This document shows, in pieces, positions 25,978 to 34,117 of a stretch of DNA of 64,000 nucleotides. Made by a program: the position numbers and the translations under genes. Source of the DNA: Streptomyces himalayensis subsp. himalayensis (GTDB lineage: Bacteria; Actinomycetota; Actinomycetes; Streptomycetales; Streptomycetaceae); contig NZ_JACEHE010000009.1 of the NCBI RefSeq assembly GCF_013778455.1, positions 124,001 through 188,000 on the forward strand, in the 5' to 3' direction. Position 1 is the first letter of the stretch; every line of letters starts with the position of its first letter. The notes under the pieces were generated by a model. It was not told the origin of the DNA and ran no database searches. It saw only the letters and a list, made by a program, of their open reading frames with translations.

Positions 25978-26769
25978 TCATCCGAAGCCGACCCGCTCAA
26001 GCCAGAAGTCGAGCAGCTGCGCGTCGCCGAAGATCTCGAAGGCCTCGCTGTGCGCGGGCAGTCGGCGGTACACGAGGAGCAGCAGGTCGGCGAGCCGGCC
26101 GCGCACGGCGACGGCGGCCTTCTCGTGTGCGCGGCGCCAGACGATGGTGTCACCGGTGAGGTCGATCAGCCACTCCGCGGACGTCTCCGGCGGAGTGTCG
26201 GTGGCATGGAAGTGGAGCGTGCGGCCGGGGCCCAGCAGCTCGCGCATCTCCGGGTGGTACTCGAACATCTCCGGCAGCGAGCCGAGCTCCATCCACTCGT
26301 CGAAGGCGTCGAGGGCGACCTCCCGGTCCACGGTGAAGTCGCCACCGAGTGCCAAGGTCGCGTCGGCTCCGTGAATGAGGGTCTCGTGCGCGAAGCGGCG
26401 GGCGAAGAACTCGGCGGTCTGTCCCGGGACCGGCGTCCACATCTGCGCATCCGGCCCGGCGGCACGCAGCGTGTCCGCCAGCTGTACGGCACCCTTCGTG
26501 AGCCAGGGCCCGAGCACGGCGGGGTCCTCGTCGGTGTATCCGGAGAGGTCGCGGAAGTGTTCGTCGGAAGGGGGCTGCGTCGCGCGCGTTCGTACGATCT
26601 CCTCGACCCAGCGGTGCCCGCCGCCGAGATGCCTCAGCAGCTGACCCAGATTCCAGCTGGGGCACGTGGGCACGGCGACCGTGAGATCCGCATCGTCGAT
26701 ACGGGATCTCAACAGGTCCGTCTGCGTGACGATTTCGGCGCAGTACCGCTCGTAGCTCAAGACGCGCAT
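25978..26769 (-). CDS. Maleylpyruvate isomerase-type / TIGR03083 DinB-fold protein
   Basis: 263 residues. The N-terminal mycothiol-dependent isomerase domain shows VPTCPSWNLGQLLRHLGGGHRWVEEIV and the late RRFAHETLIHGADA metal region (His, Glu, His). The C-terminal half is the SCP-like domain of this family. These bind a metal and often use mycothiol; the specific reaction is unknown. ATG at 26769; no good ribosome site is visible. A 41-bp tandem array lies upstream. Confidence 0.88.
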   Translation of the reverse strand: MRVLSYERYCAEIVTQTDLLRSRIDDADLTVAVPTCPSWNLGQLLRHLGGGHRWVEEIVRTRATQPPSDEHFRDLSGYTDEDPAVLGPWLTKGAVQLADTLRAAGPDAQMWTPVPGQTAEFFARRFAHETLIHGADATLALGGDFTVDREVALDAFDEWMELGSLPEMFEYHPEMRELLGPGRTLHFHATDTPPETSAEWLIDLTGDTIVWRRAHEKAAVAVRGRLADLLLLVYRRLPAHSEAFEIFGDAQLLDFWLERVGFG

Positions 26770-26863
26770 GGGGCCACGATAGACCCGCCCACCGACAAGC
26801 CGACCACCCAAAGCGAAGCAGCGCTCACCATATGCGACGACTGGTGACATCCGAGACTGTGCC

Positions 26864-27025
26864 GAGCCGCACGCCCGCTGATGGCCGGTCGCCGAGGCGG
26901 TCGCGAGCCGCACCCCCGCTGACGGCCGGTCGCCGAGGCGGTCGCGAGCCGCACCCCGCTGACGGCCGGTCGCCGGGGCCGTCGCAAGTCGCACCCCGCC
27001 GACGGCCGGCTGCCGAGACAGTCTC
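26864..27025. repeat. Tandem repeat, 41 bp x 4
   Basis: Copies start at 26864, 26905, 26946 and 26986 (40-41 bp each). The core is GAGCCGCACCCCCGCTGACG then GCCGGTCGCCGAGGCGGTCG. It fills the gap between divergent genes, so it separates or includes their promoters. Confidence 0.9.
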
Positions 27026-27142
27026 GATCCGCTGCCGCTCGACGCCCACCCGGCATCGCGGCGGATGCGCGATGATGGAGAGGACGCCGCGAGGCCGCCG
27101 CACCCGGCGGCCCTTTCACGGGGTGACTGGGGTGATGACGTC

Positions 27143-28039
27143 ATGCGCTCCCGATTCCAGCCCGACCGGCAGCTGTCCGCCCGCATGCTGCTGACGCTCT
27201 TCCTGCTCGGCCTGCTGTACGTGGCCTTCATCGCCGCGCTGATCGTGCTGCTCAAGTCCTGGGTGCTTGTGGTCGTCATCGCGGCGGCGCTGCTCGGGGC
27301 CCAGTACTGGTACTCCGACCGTATCGCGCTGTACGCGATGCGAGGACGCCTGGTGAGCCGCGAGGAACAACCGCAACTGCACGGCATCGTCGACCGGTTG
27401 TGTGCGACAGCTGACATGCCCAAGCCCCAGCTGGCCGTCTCCGACATGGACCTGCCGAACGCCTTCGCCACGGGCCGCAACGCCGATCACGCGGTGCTCT
27501 GCGTGACAACCGGGCTGCTGCGCCGCCTGGAGCCGGAGGAGCTGGAGGGCGTGCTCGCCCACGAGCTCTCGCACGTGGCCCATCGTGATGTCGCCGTGAT
27601 CACCATCGCCTCGTTCCTGGGTGTCATCGCCGGGCTCATCGTGCGCTTCGCGTTCTACTCGCAGGTGTTCGGGCGCCGCGATCAGAACACCGCCGTCGTG
27701 TTCCTGGGCGTCATGGGCGTCTCGGCTCTCGTCTACGCGCTCAGCTTCGTCCTCATCCGCGCGCTGTCGCGCTACCGCGAGCTGGCCGCGGACCGGGCCG
27801 CCGCCCTGCTCACGGGCCGCCCCTCCGCTCTTGCCTCGGCGCTGACCAGGCTCGAAAGCGACATCGCCCGGATCCCGACGAAGGACCTGCGTACCGCGCA
27901 GGCGTTCAACGCCTTCTACTTCATCCCCGCGCTCGGGGCCGGAGCCTGGCTGGGGCGCCTGTTCTCCACGCATCCCACCCTGGAGCAGCGCCTGGACCAG
28001 CTGGCCAGGATCTCGGCGCAGCTGGGCCGCCCGGCCTGA
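27143..28039 (+). CDS. htpX: M48 membrane metalloprotease HtpX
   Basis: 298 residues. Two N-terminal membrane helices (MLLTLFLLGLLYVAFIAALIVLL and following), the zinc motif VLAHELSHVAHRD, two later helices, and the third ligand Glu in YRELAADRAAALLTG. HtpX degrades misfolded membrane proteins. It is followed after 54 bp by PspAB, its usual partner in actinobacteria. ATG at 27143 with GGGGTGA upstream. Confidence 0.93.
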   Translation: MRSRFQPDRQLSARMLLTLFLLGLLYVAFIAALIVLLKSWVLVVVIAAALLGAQYWYSDRIALYAMRGRLVSREEQPQLHGIVDRLCATADMPKPQLAVSDMDLPNAFATGRNADHAVLCVTTGLLRRLEPEELEGVLAHELSHVAHRDVAVITIASFLGVIAGLIVRFAFYSQVFGRRDQNTAVVFLGVMGVSALVYALSFVLIRALSRYRELAADRAAALLTGRPSALASALTRLESDIARIPTKDLRTAQAFNAFYFIPALGAGAWLGRLFSTHPTLEQRLDQLARISAQLGRPA

Positions 28040-28093
28040 TGCGGCCCGTACGCAACTGAGCTCGCCCGTACGCCCTGAGGAGTTGACGACACC

Positions 28094-28672
28094 GTGGGTT
28101 TCCTGGACGTCCTGCTGGGCCGCAGCAAACCGGCGCTGCCCGATCTCGACCGGCTCTTCGCACTGCCGTCGGCGGCCATCACCCTGCAGGCTGCCACCGG
28201 TTTCACACCCACCGGGCGTGGCTCCGTGTGCTTCGCCACCGCCGAGGGCGCGGCCTTCGACCAGATCCGGCAGGACGTCCGGGATCTGCTCGACGCGGAC
28301 ACAGGCCGGGGCGGTATTCCCGTGGAGTTCAGCCGCGACGAGTACGGCTACTCGTGGCTGCTCTCCCAGCGGGACCCCGCCGACCTGCCCGGCCTGGTCG
28401 GGGATCTGCACGCGGTCAACAGCACCCTCCAGGACACCGGCTTCGCATCCGGGCTGCTGTGCTCCCTGGTGGGTTTCCGCAACGCGGAGCAGCAGACGCT
28501 CGCGCTCGTCTATCTGTACAAGCGCGGCACGTTCTACCCGTTCGCGCCGCTGCCCGGCGAGCGCCGCGACCACGCCCTGGAACTGCAGGTCAGAGCGGCG
28601 GTCGCGGACGATCTACGGATCGAGCAGGATCTGACGCGCTGGTTCCCGGTGTGGGGCGCCCCAGGGCTGTGA
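28094..28672 (+). CDS. pspAB: PspA-associated protein PspAB
   Basis: 192 residues, GTG start. It opens with GFLDVLLGRSKPALPDLDRLF and keeps the family segments TGFTPTGRGSVCFATAEGAAF and RWFPVWGAPGL. PspAB is linked by gene neighbourhood to htpX and to the phage-shock envelope stress response. GAGGAG lies 11 nt upstream. The pair is probably an operon. Confidence 0.88.
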   Translation: MGFLDVLLGRSKPALPDLDRLFALPSAAITLQAATGFTPTGRGSVCFATAEGAAFDQIRQDVRDLLDADTGRGGIPVEFSRDEYGYSWLLSQRDPADLPGLVGDLHAVNSTLQDTGFASGLLCSLVGFRNAEQQTLALVYLYKRGTFYPFAPLPGERRDHALELQVRAAVADDLRIEQDLTRWFPVWGAPGL

Positions 28673-28682
28673 GCACGGGGCC

Positions 28683-28746
28683 GCCGACCGTGACGGCGGC
28701 ATCACCGGCGGCCAGCCGACCGTGACGGCGGCATCCCGGCGGCCGG
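28683..28746. repeat. Tandem repeat, 32 bp x 2
   Basis: Copies at 28683-28714 and 28715-28746, nearly identical (GCCGACCGTGACGGCGGCAT core). They lie between pspAB and the convergent small gene, just beyond its stop. Confidence 0.85.
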
Positions 28747-28751
28747 TGAGC

Positions 28752-28991
28752 TCACTCGGCGGCGTGTACCGCGCTGCCACGGGCCTCTGCACACAGACCG
28801 TGCTGCGGCTCTTCACCCTCATCTCCCGCGTATCCCGCATCGCCCTCGTCTTCCTGGGCCTCGTCCACGGGGTACCTGACGTACGTGTATATCGGCGGTT
28901 CAAGCCAGTAGGCGTCGGTGAGTTCGGCGTAGGTCGCGTGATGGTGCGTGTGTCCTGGCAGGCACCCAGGGGTGGCGGATGTACTGTCCAT
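28752..28991 (-). CDS. Small acidic protein with AYWL motif
   Basis: 79 residues with LTDAYWLEPPIYTYV in the middle and an acidic second half. The LTxAYWLxxP motif is shared with the protein at 3281. No membrane segment or signal peptide. GATGAGG lies just before the ATG. It is divergent from the CxWC protein at 29279. Function unknown; the motif match supports it being real. Confidence 0.55.
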   Translation of the reverse strand: MDSTSATPGCLPGHTHHHATYAELTDAYWLEPPIYTYVRYPVDEAQEDEGDAGYAGDEGEEPQHGLCAEARGSAVHAAE

Positions 28992-29278
28992 GGCCTCATC
29001 CAACGCGCTGTGTGGGTCGGTGATGCGACGGCTTCGCGCCGCTCCACCGGAAGCAGTGAATGCACGGGATGTTACCCCGATCGTGTTACGCGCCCTCTTC
29101 GCGCCCCGCACGTAAGAAGGTTTCGCGGCAGCCCGGGCGATCCCCGGGCCGCCGTGCTGTTGGCCACCACGCTCGAGAGAGCGGACACGGCTGCGCGCTG
29201 ACCGCCACTCGGGTGACGATGAGGCGGGGTGAGCCTCAACGCCGTTGCCCGGCAGGCAGGAAGCCGTTGGCCAAAGGT

Positions 29279-29536
29279 ATGGACGGCTTCGACAGAGACG
29301 ACGACATCCGGGCTCCCGGCATCCGTCCGCCACGCGTGCGCACCGAGGGCACATCGCCGGTACACGCGGCGGACGAATGCATCTGGTGCGTACAGCTTCG
29401 GGAGGCGCACACGCGCGACGATCGCCGCGATGCTCCCCATCGCGGCGGATCCGCATCCTTCTGGATGCACGCGGGGATGGCCGGCATGGCGACTGTCGCG
29501 ATCACTGCGGCCGTTCTGTGGATGATGCTGAGCTGA
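29279..29536 (+). CDS. Small tail-anchored CxWC protein, paralogue of the 3281 gene
   Basis: About 85 residues: ADECIWCVQLREAHTR in the middle and one C-terminal membrane helix (GMAGMATVAITAAVLWMML). The 3281 protein has AEDCPWCEQLREAEKR and the same kind of terminal helix. Start uncertain: the ATG at 29279 lies after AAAGGT, and the frame is open upstream. Function unknown. Confidence 0.6.
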   Translation: MDGFDRDDDIRAPGIRPPRVRTEGTSPVHAADECIWCVQLREAHTRDDRRDAPHRGGSASFWMHAGMAGMATVAITAAVLWMMLS

Positions 29537-29905
29537 GAGCCGTACGGCCGGGCAACCGAGCGCCCAACTCCCTCGACATCGAAAGCCGGTACGAATAGCC
29601 GTGGTCACCGGCGCCCTCAACGCCCTTTCAACTAAACCGTCGTTGCCCGAATCCCTTGTTACGTCAGAGGACCGTGTGCAAGGGTGAGGCTTGTTCACGC
29701 ATGAATAGTGACCGAGTTGGCTCCACCCGTCGATATCCCATGCTGCGGGCCGACCCAAAAGGTGCTTCCCGCAGCCGCCACACGGCCCTGCACGCCACGG
29801 CCGCTTTCCCCGCCCCATTACCTGAGAAGGTATGTACCAAACGGGGATTTCTTTCCTCGGTCAGAGCTCCTGCGTGCCACGTAGTGCCCTGGAAGGAATG
29901 TCCCT
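29537..29905. other. Gap of 369 bp upstream of the ricin-domain gene
   Basis: No gene seen. A/T content is higher than around it, as in a promoter region. It holds the 29643-29683 element that recurs near 54681. GAAGGAATG precedes the next start. Confidence 0.5.
29643..29683 (+). promoter_or_regulatory. Upstream element shared with 54681-54719
   Basis: The element begins TTGCCCGAATCCCTT and ends GTGTGCAAG. The copy at 54681 reads TTGCCAAATCCCTT and ends TGTGCAAC. Both lie upstream of signalling-type genes on the plus strand (262 and 95 bp before the starts). Possible regulator site. Confidence 0.45.
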
Positions 29906-31735
29906 GTGCGCACCCCCCACCCCCCTCAACCGTCATATCCTCCTGCCCCAGGTCCTGACCCGGCGGATTCCGACGCGACCCTGGCGGCCGCACTCCGGGA
30001 GCCGGCCGCCGAGGCCGAAGCCACACATGCCGTGGCCGCACTGCTGGTCCGGCACTGGGAGCCCGTCCGCGACTACGCCGCCATCTGCACCGCCTCCTCC
30101 GAGAATGCGGCGGCGGTACTGGCCACCGCGGCATTCGACAAGGTATGGCAGATCCTTCGGCGGTCGGAGCCGACCGCCGCCCTGCGTCCACAACTCCTTG
30201 TGACCGTAAGGGACATGGCCAAGGCGTGGTCCACCGATCGGCGCGTCTCCGCCCTTCTCCCGGAGTCGAGAAAACCGGTCAACGGCCGCGAGATGCGGAC
30301 ATCGAACGTCATGGCACCCGAGAACCGGATCCTCGCCTCACGCTCTTTTCAGGCAATACCTGCGGACGCACAGTGCCTGCTGTGGCACATCGAGGTCGAA
30401 GCCGAACCCATATCGTCACCCGCGGCACTCCTCGGCATAGATACCGAAACCGCACTGGCCGAACTCGAGCAAGCCCGCGAAAAATTCCGGTCAGGCTGTC
30501 TCCGTGCCCATGTTGAACTCGCCACGAACCCGGAATGCCGCTACTACAGCCGGCTGCTCGACGTTCCCATTCGCCGCGGCGGTGCCTTGCTCCCCGACGT
30601 TCAACGCCATGTAGAGGAATGCCGGCACTGCCGGTACGCGGCCGAGCAACTCAGCCACTTCGACGGAAGGCTCGGCGTCCTGCTCGCCGAGTCGGTGCTC
30701 GCCTGGGGCGGCAGACGCTATCTCGACACACGACCGGCCCGCCGCCGCCCCGGATCGGCACCAGCACAGTCCGCATCTGCCCCCCAGCCCCCACGTCGGC
30801 ACTCCCCGCCCGGACGCCATCGCCATCTGCCACGTGTCACCCCCGCAGGCGTCCGCGCGGTTCTGGCCCGGGACAACGCGAAGGCCGTGCTCACCGGGAT
30901 AGGCGTCGGATCGGCCGTCCTTCTCGCCGGACTCCTTGCCGCGAGCCTCTGGCCGGACAGCAGCAATGACGCCGGACCGGCCACCCCCGGCGGTGCCACC
31001 GCCACCCGTACCGCCGCCCCCGGCTCCCAGGCACCCACCGCTTCGTCTACGTTCCCCCCGTCCGGGACCCCCACGTCGCCGCTGCGCACCAGGCTGCGCA
31101 ATGCCGCCGCCGACCTGTGCCTCGACCTCCAGGACCGCACGCCGAAAGCGGGCACCGGGACGAAGCTGGCGGCGTGCTCGTCCGCGGCTGCGCAGCAGTG
31201 GTCGTACGAGAGTGACGGACTGCTGCGCAGTGTGGCCGAGCCCGACCTGTGCCTGGACTCCCATGCGGATGACGGGGTGATCGCTCTGGGTCAGTGCGCG
31301 GGACCGAAGACACCGGACGGAGCCGATGTGCGCTATGACCTCACCCTGCAGGGCCGGCTGATCCCCCGCTGGCGCTCCGAGCTGGCCGTGGCTCCCGCGT
31401 CTCCGACCGCGGGCTCCGAGATCGTGGTCAAGATCCGCAACGAATCCGCGGAGCAGGTGTGGCTGATCGACTCCGCGACGGCCTCGCCCACGTCGCGGAC
31501 GGATGCCCGGGCCGCCTCACCGCCGGCCCGGAGCGCCACCACCCGGCCACCGGCAGGCGACGGCCTCGCCCTTCCGCTGAGCAGGCCTCTTCCGTCCGTC
31601 AGGCCTCTTCAACCCGCGGCGGGGAACCGCGGTGTGCCGCCTGCGCCGCCGTTCACGGCCGACGCCGACACGCCGGCCGCGTACGGCACACGGCGGGCTG
31701 AGTCGGGCGCAGGCCACGGAGCGTACGGGACCTAG
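29906..31735 (+). CDS. Membrane protein: sigma-like N-terminus, zinc finger, TM helix, ricin-type lectin
   Basis: 609 residues, GTG start with GAAGGA upstream. Residues 30-200 read like ECF sigma region 2 and a region-4 remnant (LLVRHWEPVRDYAAICT; ALAELEQAREKF). An HxxxCxxC anti-sigma zinc finger follows (HVEECRHCRYA, about 236-246), then a Pro-rich stretch, one membrane helix (about 325-347) and an outer Ser/Thr/Pro stalk. A beta-trefoil ricin region follows (about 395-475, LCLDLQDR, QQWSYESDGLLRS, CLDSHADD). The C-terminal 100 residues are low-complexity. The likely role is a surface carbohydrate sensor signalling inward (inference). Confidence 0.75.
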   Translation: MRTPHPPQPSYPPAPGPDPADSDATLAAALREPAAEAEATHAVAALLVRHWEPVRDYAAICTASSENAAAVLATAAFDKVWQILRRSEPTAALRPQLLVTVRDMAKAWSTDRRVSALLPESRKPVNGREMRTSNVMAPENRILASRSFQAIPADAQCLLWHIEVEAEPISSPAALLGIDTETALAELEQAREKFRSGCLRAHVELATNPECRYYSRLLDVPIRRGGALLPDVQRHVEECRHCRYAAEQLSHFDGRLGVLLAESVLAWGGRRYLDTRPARRRPGSAPAQSASAPQPPRRHSPPGRHRHLPRVTPAGVRAVLARDNAKAVLTGIGVGSAVLLAGLLAASLWPDSSNDAGPATPGGATATRTAAPGSQAPTASSTFPPSGTPTSPLRTRLRNAAADLCLDLQDRTPKAGTGTKLAACSSAAAQQWSYESDGLLRSVAEPDLCLDSHADDGVIALGQCAGPKTPDGADVRYDLTLQGRLIPRWRSELAVAPASPTAGSEIVVKIRNESAEQVWLIDSATASPTSRTDARAASPPARSATTRPPAGDGLALPLSRPLPSVRPLQPAAGNRGVPPAPPFTADADTPAAYGTRRAESGAGHGAYGT

Positions 31736-31968
31736 TGCACCTTCCAGGTGTACTTGTCGCCACCCACCCAGCGCACCACGTCCGGATCGTCGAGGTCATG
31801 GACGGTGATGCCGGCGATCGCCGCATGGAAGAGCACGTCCGTCATGGTCCTGGCCTGACCGACCACGGCTCCGTCGATCTCCACAATGCGGAAGGGGGGA
31901 TCACCGGGCTGCACTGCCAGCACGACGATCCGCGGGTTCGAGATGTAGGGGCTCGCACTTTCGGTCAT
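31732..31968 (-). CDS. Small conserved-looking protein of unknown function
   Basis: 78 residues (SNPRIVVLAVQPGDPPFRIVEIDG, DVVRWVGGDKYTWKVH). Its stop overlaps the stop of the ricin-domain gene in a CTAG, so the two converge with no spacer. Only a weak ribosome site (GGAACC) is visible. A six-fold 23-bp array begins 41 bp upstream. Function unknown. Confidence 0.6.
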   Translation of the reverse strand: MTESASPYISNPRIVVLAVQPGDPPFRIVEIDGAVVGQARTMTDVLFHAAIAGITVHDLDDPDVVRWVGGDKYTWKVH

Positions 31969-32008
31969 GCATAGACCGGTTCCACGTAGATGGCACCAGT
32001 ATGCCCGG

Positions 32009-32146
32009 CAGTCCACATCGCCGCCGCCGGGCATCACACGTGACAGCTGCCAGACAGCACACGTCGCACCCGCCGAACAGCGCACGTCACCACTCCCGGG
32101 CAACGCACATCGTCACCTACGAGCACCACGCGTCGCCGCTACCGAC
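32009..32146. repeat. Phased array, 23 bp x 6, with CACGTC cores
   Basis: Copies start at 32009, 32032, 32055, 32078, 32101 and 32124, exactly 23 bp apart. Each has a CACACGTC-like core at the same place (CACATCG, CACGTGA, CACGTCG, CACGTCA, CACATCG, CGCGTCG). The rest varies. The period is not a multiple of three, so it is not coding. It lies upstream of the 31968 gene. Confidence 0.75.
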
Positions 32147-32333
32147 AGCGCCTCGGCGGCCACCGGTCGGGGCGGGGCGGCGTCGTGCGGTGCCCCGATT
32201 GCCGTCACGGTGACACCCCGGTGACACACTCGGGCGGGTGGGCATCGTTCACCACGCCCCGTCGCGTGCCGTAGGTGAGTACCATCCGGCACTGACACCA
32301 CATCATGTCGGCACACCAGGGAAGTAGGTTGTT

Positions 32334-33071
32334 ATGCCGGAAGACACGTTGGATGCCACCAACCTGAAGTCTCAGTACGTCTCCCAGGTCGCAGGGGACC
32401 TCGAGCGCAATGCCAAGGAGCAGGAACGTATTAGCGCCGAACTGACTGCTCTCGAGGAGCAGTTGCAGGCACTTCGGCATGACCATGCGCTGCTCGTGAG
32501 TATGCGAGAGGCCCTCACAGGCGAGTCGTCCGCACCTCTTCCTGAGGGTGGGACGAGCACTGCGTCGCCAGAGGCGACCGCGGCCCCGAGGCCGGCAGCG
32601 GTGCCGACGGCACGCAAGCCGAAGGAATCGGGGAAGTCCACCGACGACGCAACGGCCGACACCAAGACGGCCGGAAGCAAGACGGCCGGGAGCAAGACGG
32701 CTGGAAGCAAGGCCGGCGCGAAGGGCAGGAAGAAGTCCCAGCCCGCGCCCAGCCAGGCCAAGGAGTCGAAGGGCGCCGGAGCGCCCACGCTCCGTGAACT
32801 CGTGCTCCATCACCTCGGTGGACAGAGCGAACCCCGTTCAGCCGCCGAAGTCACCACGGGCCTGGCCGAGGCGCACCCGGACCGCACCTTCCAGGGCACC
32901 GTCGTCCGCAACACGCTCGAAGCTCTCGTGGCCAAGGGGCACGTCCAGCGGAACAAGCAGCAGAAGTCCGTCTTCTACTTCGCCGCCGGAAACCCGCCGG
33001 TGACCGCCTCACCGGCCTCCGCTGCGGAGACGGATGACGCGGCGCAGAAGGTCGAGGAGCCCACGGCCTGA
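32334..33071 (+). CDS. Coiled-coil plus winged-helix protein
   Basis: 245 residues. Residues 10-62 are a heptad-rich coiled coil (LERNAKEQERISAELTALEEQL). A Lys/Ala linker holds three KTAGS repeats (about 110-130). Residues 155-222 form a winged helix (TLRELVLHHLGG, RTFQGTVVRNTLEALVAKGHVQR). The basic linker and winged helix suggest nucleic-acid binding. GGAAGTAGG precedes the ATG. Transcription factor or nucleoid protein; not named with certainty. Confidence 0.75.
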   Translation: MPEDTLDATNLKSQYVSQVAGDLERNAKEQERISAELTALEEQLQALRHDHALLVSMREALTGESSAPLPEGGTSTASPEATAAPRPAAVPTARKPKESGKSTDDATADTKTAGSKTAGSKTAGSKAGAKGRKKSQPAPSQAKESKGAGAPTLRELVLHHLGGQSEPRSAAEVTTGLAEAHPDRTFQGTVVRNTLEALVAKGHVQRNKQQKSVFYFAAGNPPVTASPASAAETDDAAQKVEEPTA

Positions 33072-33246
33072 CGCGCCGAGGGCCGGGAACCCGCTCCCGG
33101 TCCTCGAGCGAGTGCCTGAGCGCGGCGTGTTCGGCTGCTCACTTTCAGGAAGGCCGGCATGCATCAAGTCGGGCCCCAGGTGTACTCCGCTTCGGGGCCT
33201 CCGGCTCAGGTCTCGTCTCGCGCCCCGCGCATCACTACGCTGATCA

Positions 33247-34041
33247 ATGATGTTCACTCCTCAGGGCCCCACCTTTCTCGAGCTCGCCGTACAGGCGCTG
33301 TCGTCCACCGCGCGCGGCTACGACCTGCTCGCGCCGAAGTTCGACCAGACGCCGTTCCGGACTCCCGACCGGCTGCTGGACGCGGTGGCGTCCGCTCTCC
33401 GACCGCTCGGCCCGTTCCAGAAGGGCCTCGACGTCTGCTGCGGTACGGGCGCCGGCGTGGGCGTACTGCGGGAGCTGTGCGAGGACCGGGTCACCGGGGT
33501 CGACTTCAGTGCAGGCATGCTGTCCGCCGCGCGATCTGCCGTTTCGGACGACCGGGGCGGGACCGGCCCTCACGACGGACGGGGAAGTCGGGGTGGGCCG
33601 GCACCTCAGGTGCGTACGGGCGGACCCGCGGTGGACTGGGTCCGTGCCGACGCGCGGGCGCTGCCCTTCCGGCCGGTGTTCGATCTGGCGGTGAGCTTCG
33701 GGGCCTTCGGGCACTTCCTGCCTGACGAGCAGGGGTTGCTGTTCTCGCAGGTGCACGCGGCGCTGCGGCCGGGCGGCAGGTTCGTCTTCCCCATCGCGGC
33801 ACCGCCCCGGGTCGGCTCACGGCTCTACTGGGCGCTGTGGTGCTTCGACATGGCCATGCGCGTGCGCAACGCCCTGTGGCGGCCGCGTTTCGTCATGTAC
33901 TACCGCACGTTCCGGCTGCCCCGTGTATGCCAGGAGTTGAGGGCTGCCGGGTTCGCTGTGGAGCTGCTGCCCCTGCCGGACCTCGGCCGGCAGCCGGACG
34001 GAAGTCCGCGCTGCCGACTGGTCGTGGCACGCAAGGTGTGA
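33247..34041 (+). CDS. Class I SAM methyltransferase
   Basis: 264 residues. SAM loop LDVCCGTGAGVGVLRELC, VTGVDFSAGMLSAAR, DLAVSFGAFGHF, LRPGGRFVFPIA. A Gly/Arg-rich insert of about 25 residues (DDRGGTGPHDGRGSRGG) splits the usual core. The N-terminal YDLLAPKFDQTPFRTPD is typical of a Streptomyces group without known substrate. Two ATGs in a row; no strong ribosome site. Confidence 0.85.
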   Translation: MMFTPQGPTFLELAVQALSSTARGYDLLAPKFDQTPFRTPDRLLDAVASALRPLGPFQKGLDVCCGTGAGVGVLRELCEDRVTGVDFSAGMLSAARSAVSDDRGGTGPHDGRGSRGGPAPQVRTGGPAVDWVRADARALPFRPVFDLAVSFGAFGHFLPDEQGLLFSQVHAALRPGGRFVFPIAAPPRVGSRLYWALWCFDMAMRVRNALWRPRFVMYYRTFRLPRVCQELRAAGFAVELLPLPDLGRQPDGSPRCRLVVARKV

Positions 34042-34117
34042 ACAGCACCGTCAAGCGTCACAGAACTCGAGGCCGGTCTCGAGGACGGTCTGGTGGCCGG
34101 TCACTTGCACAGGCCGG

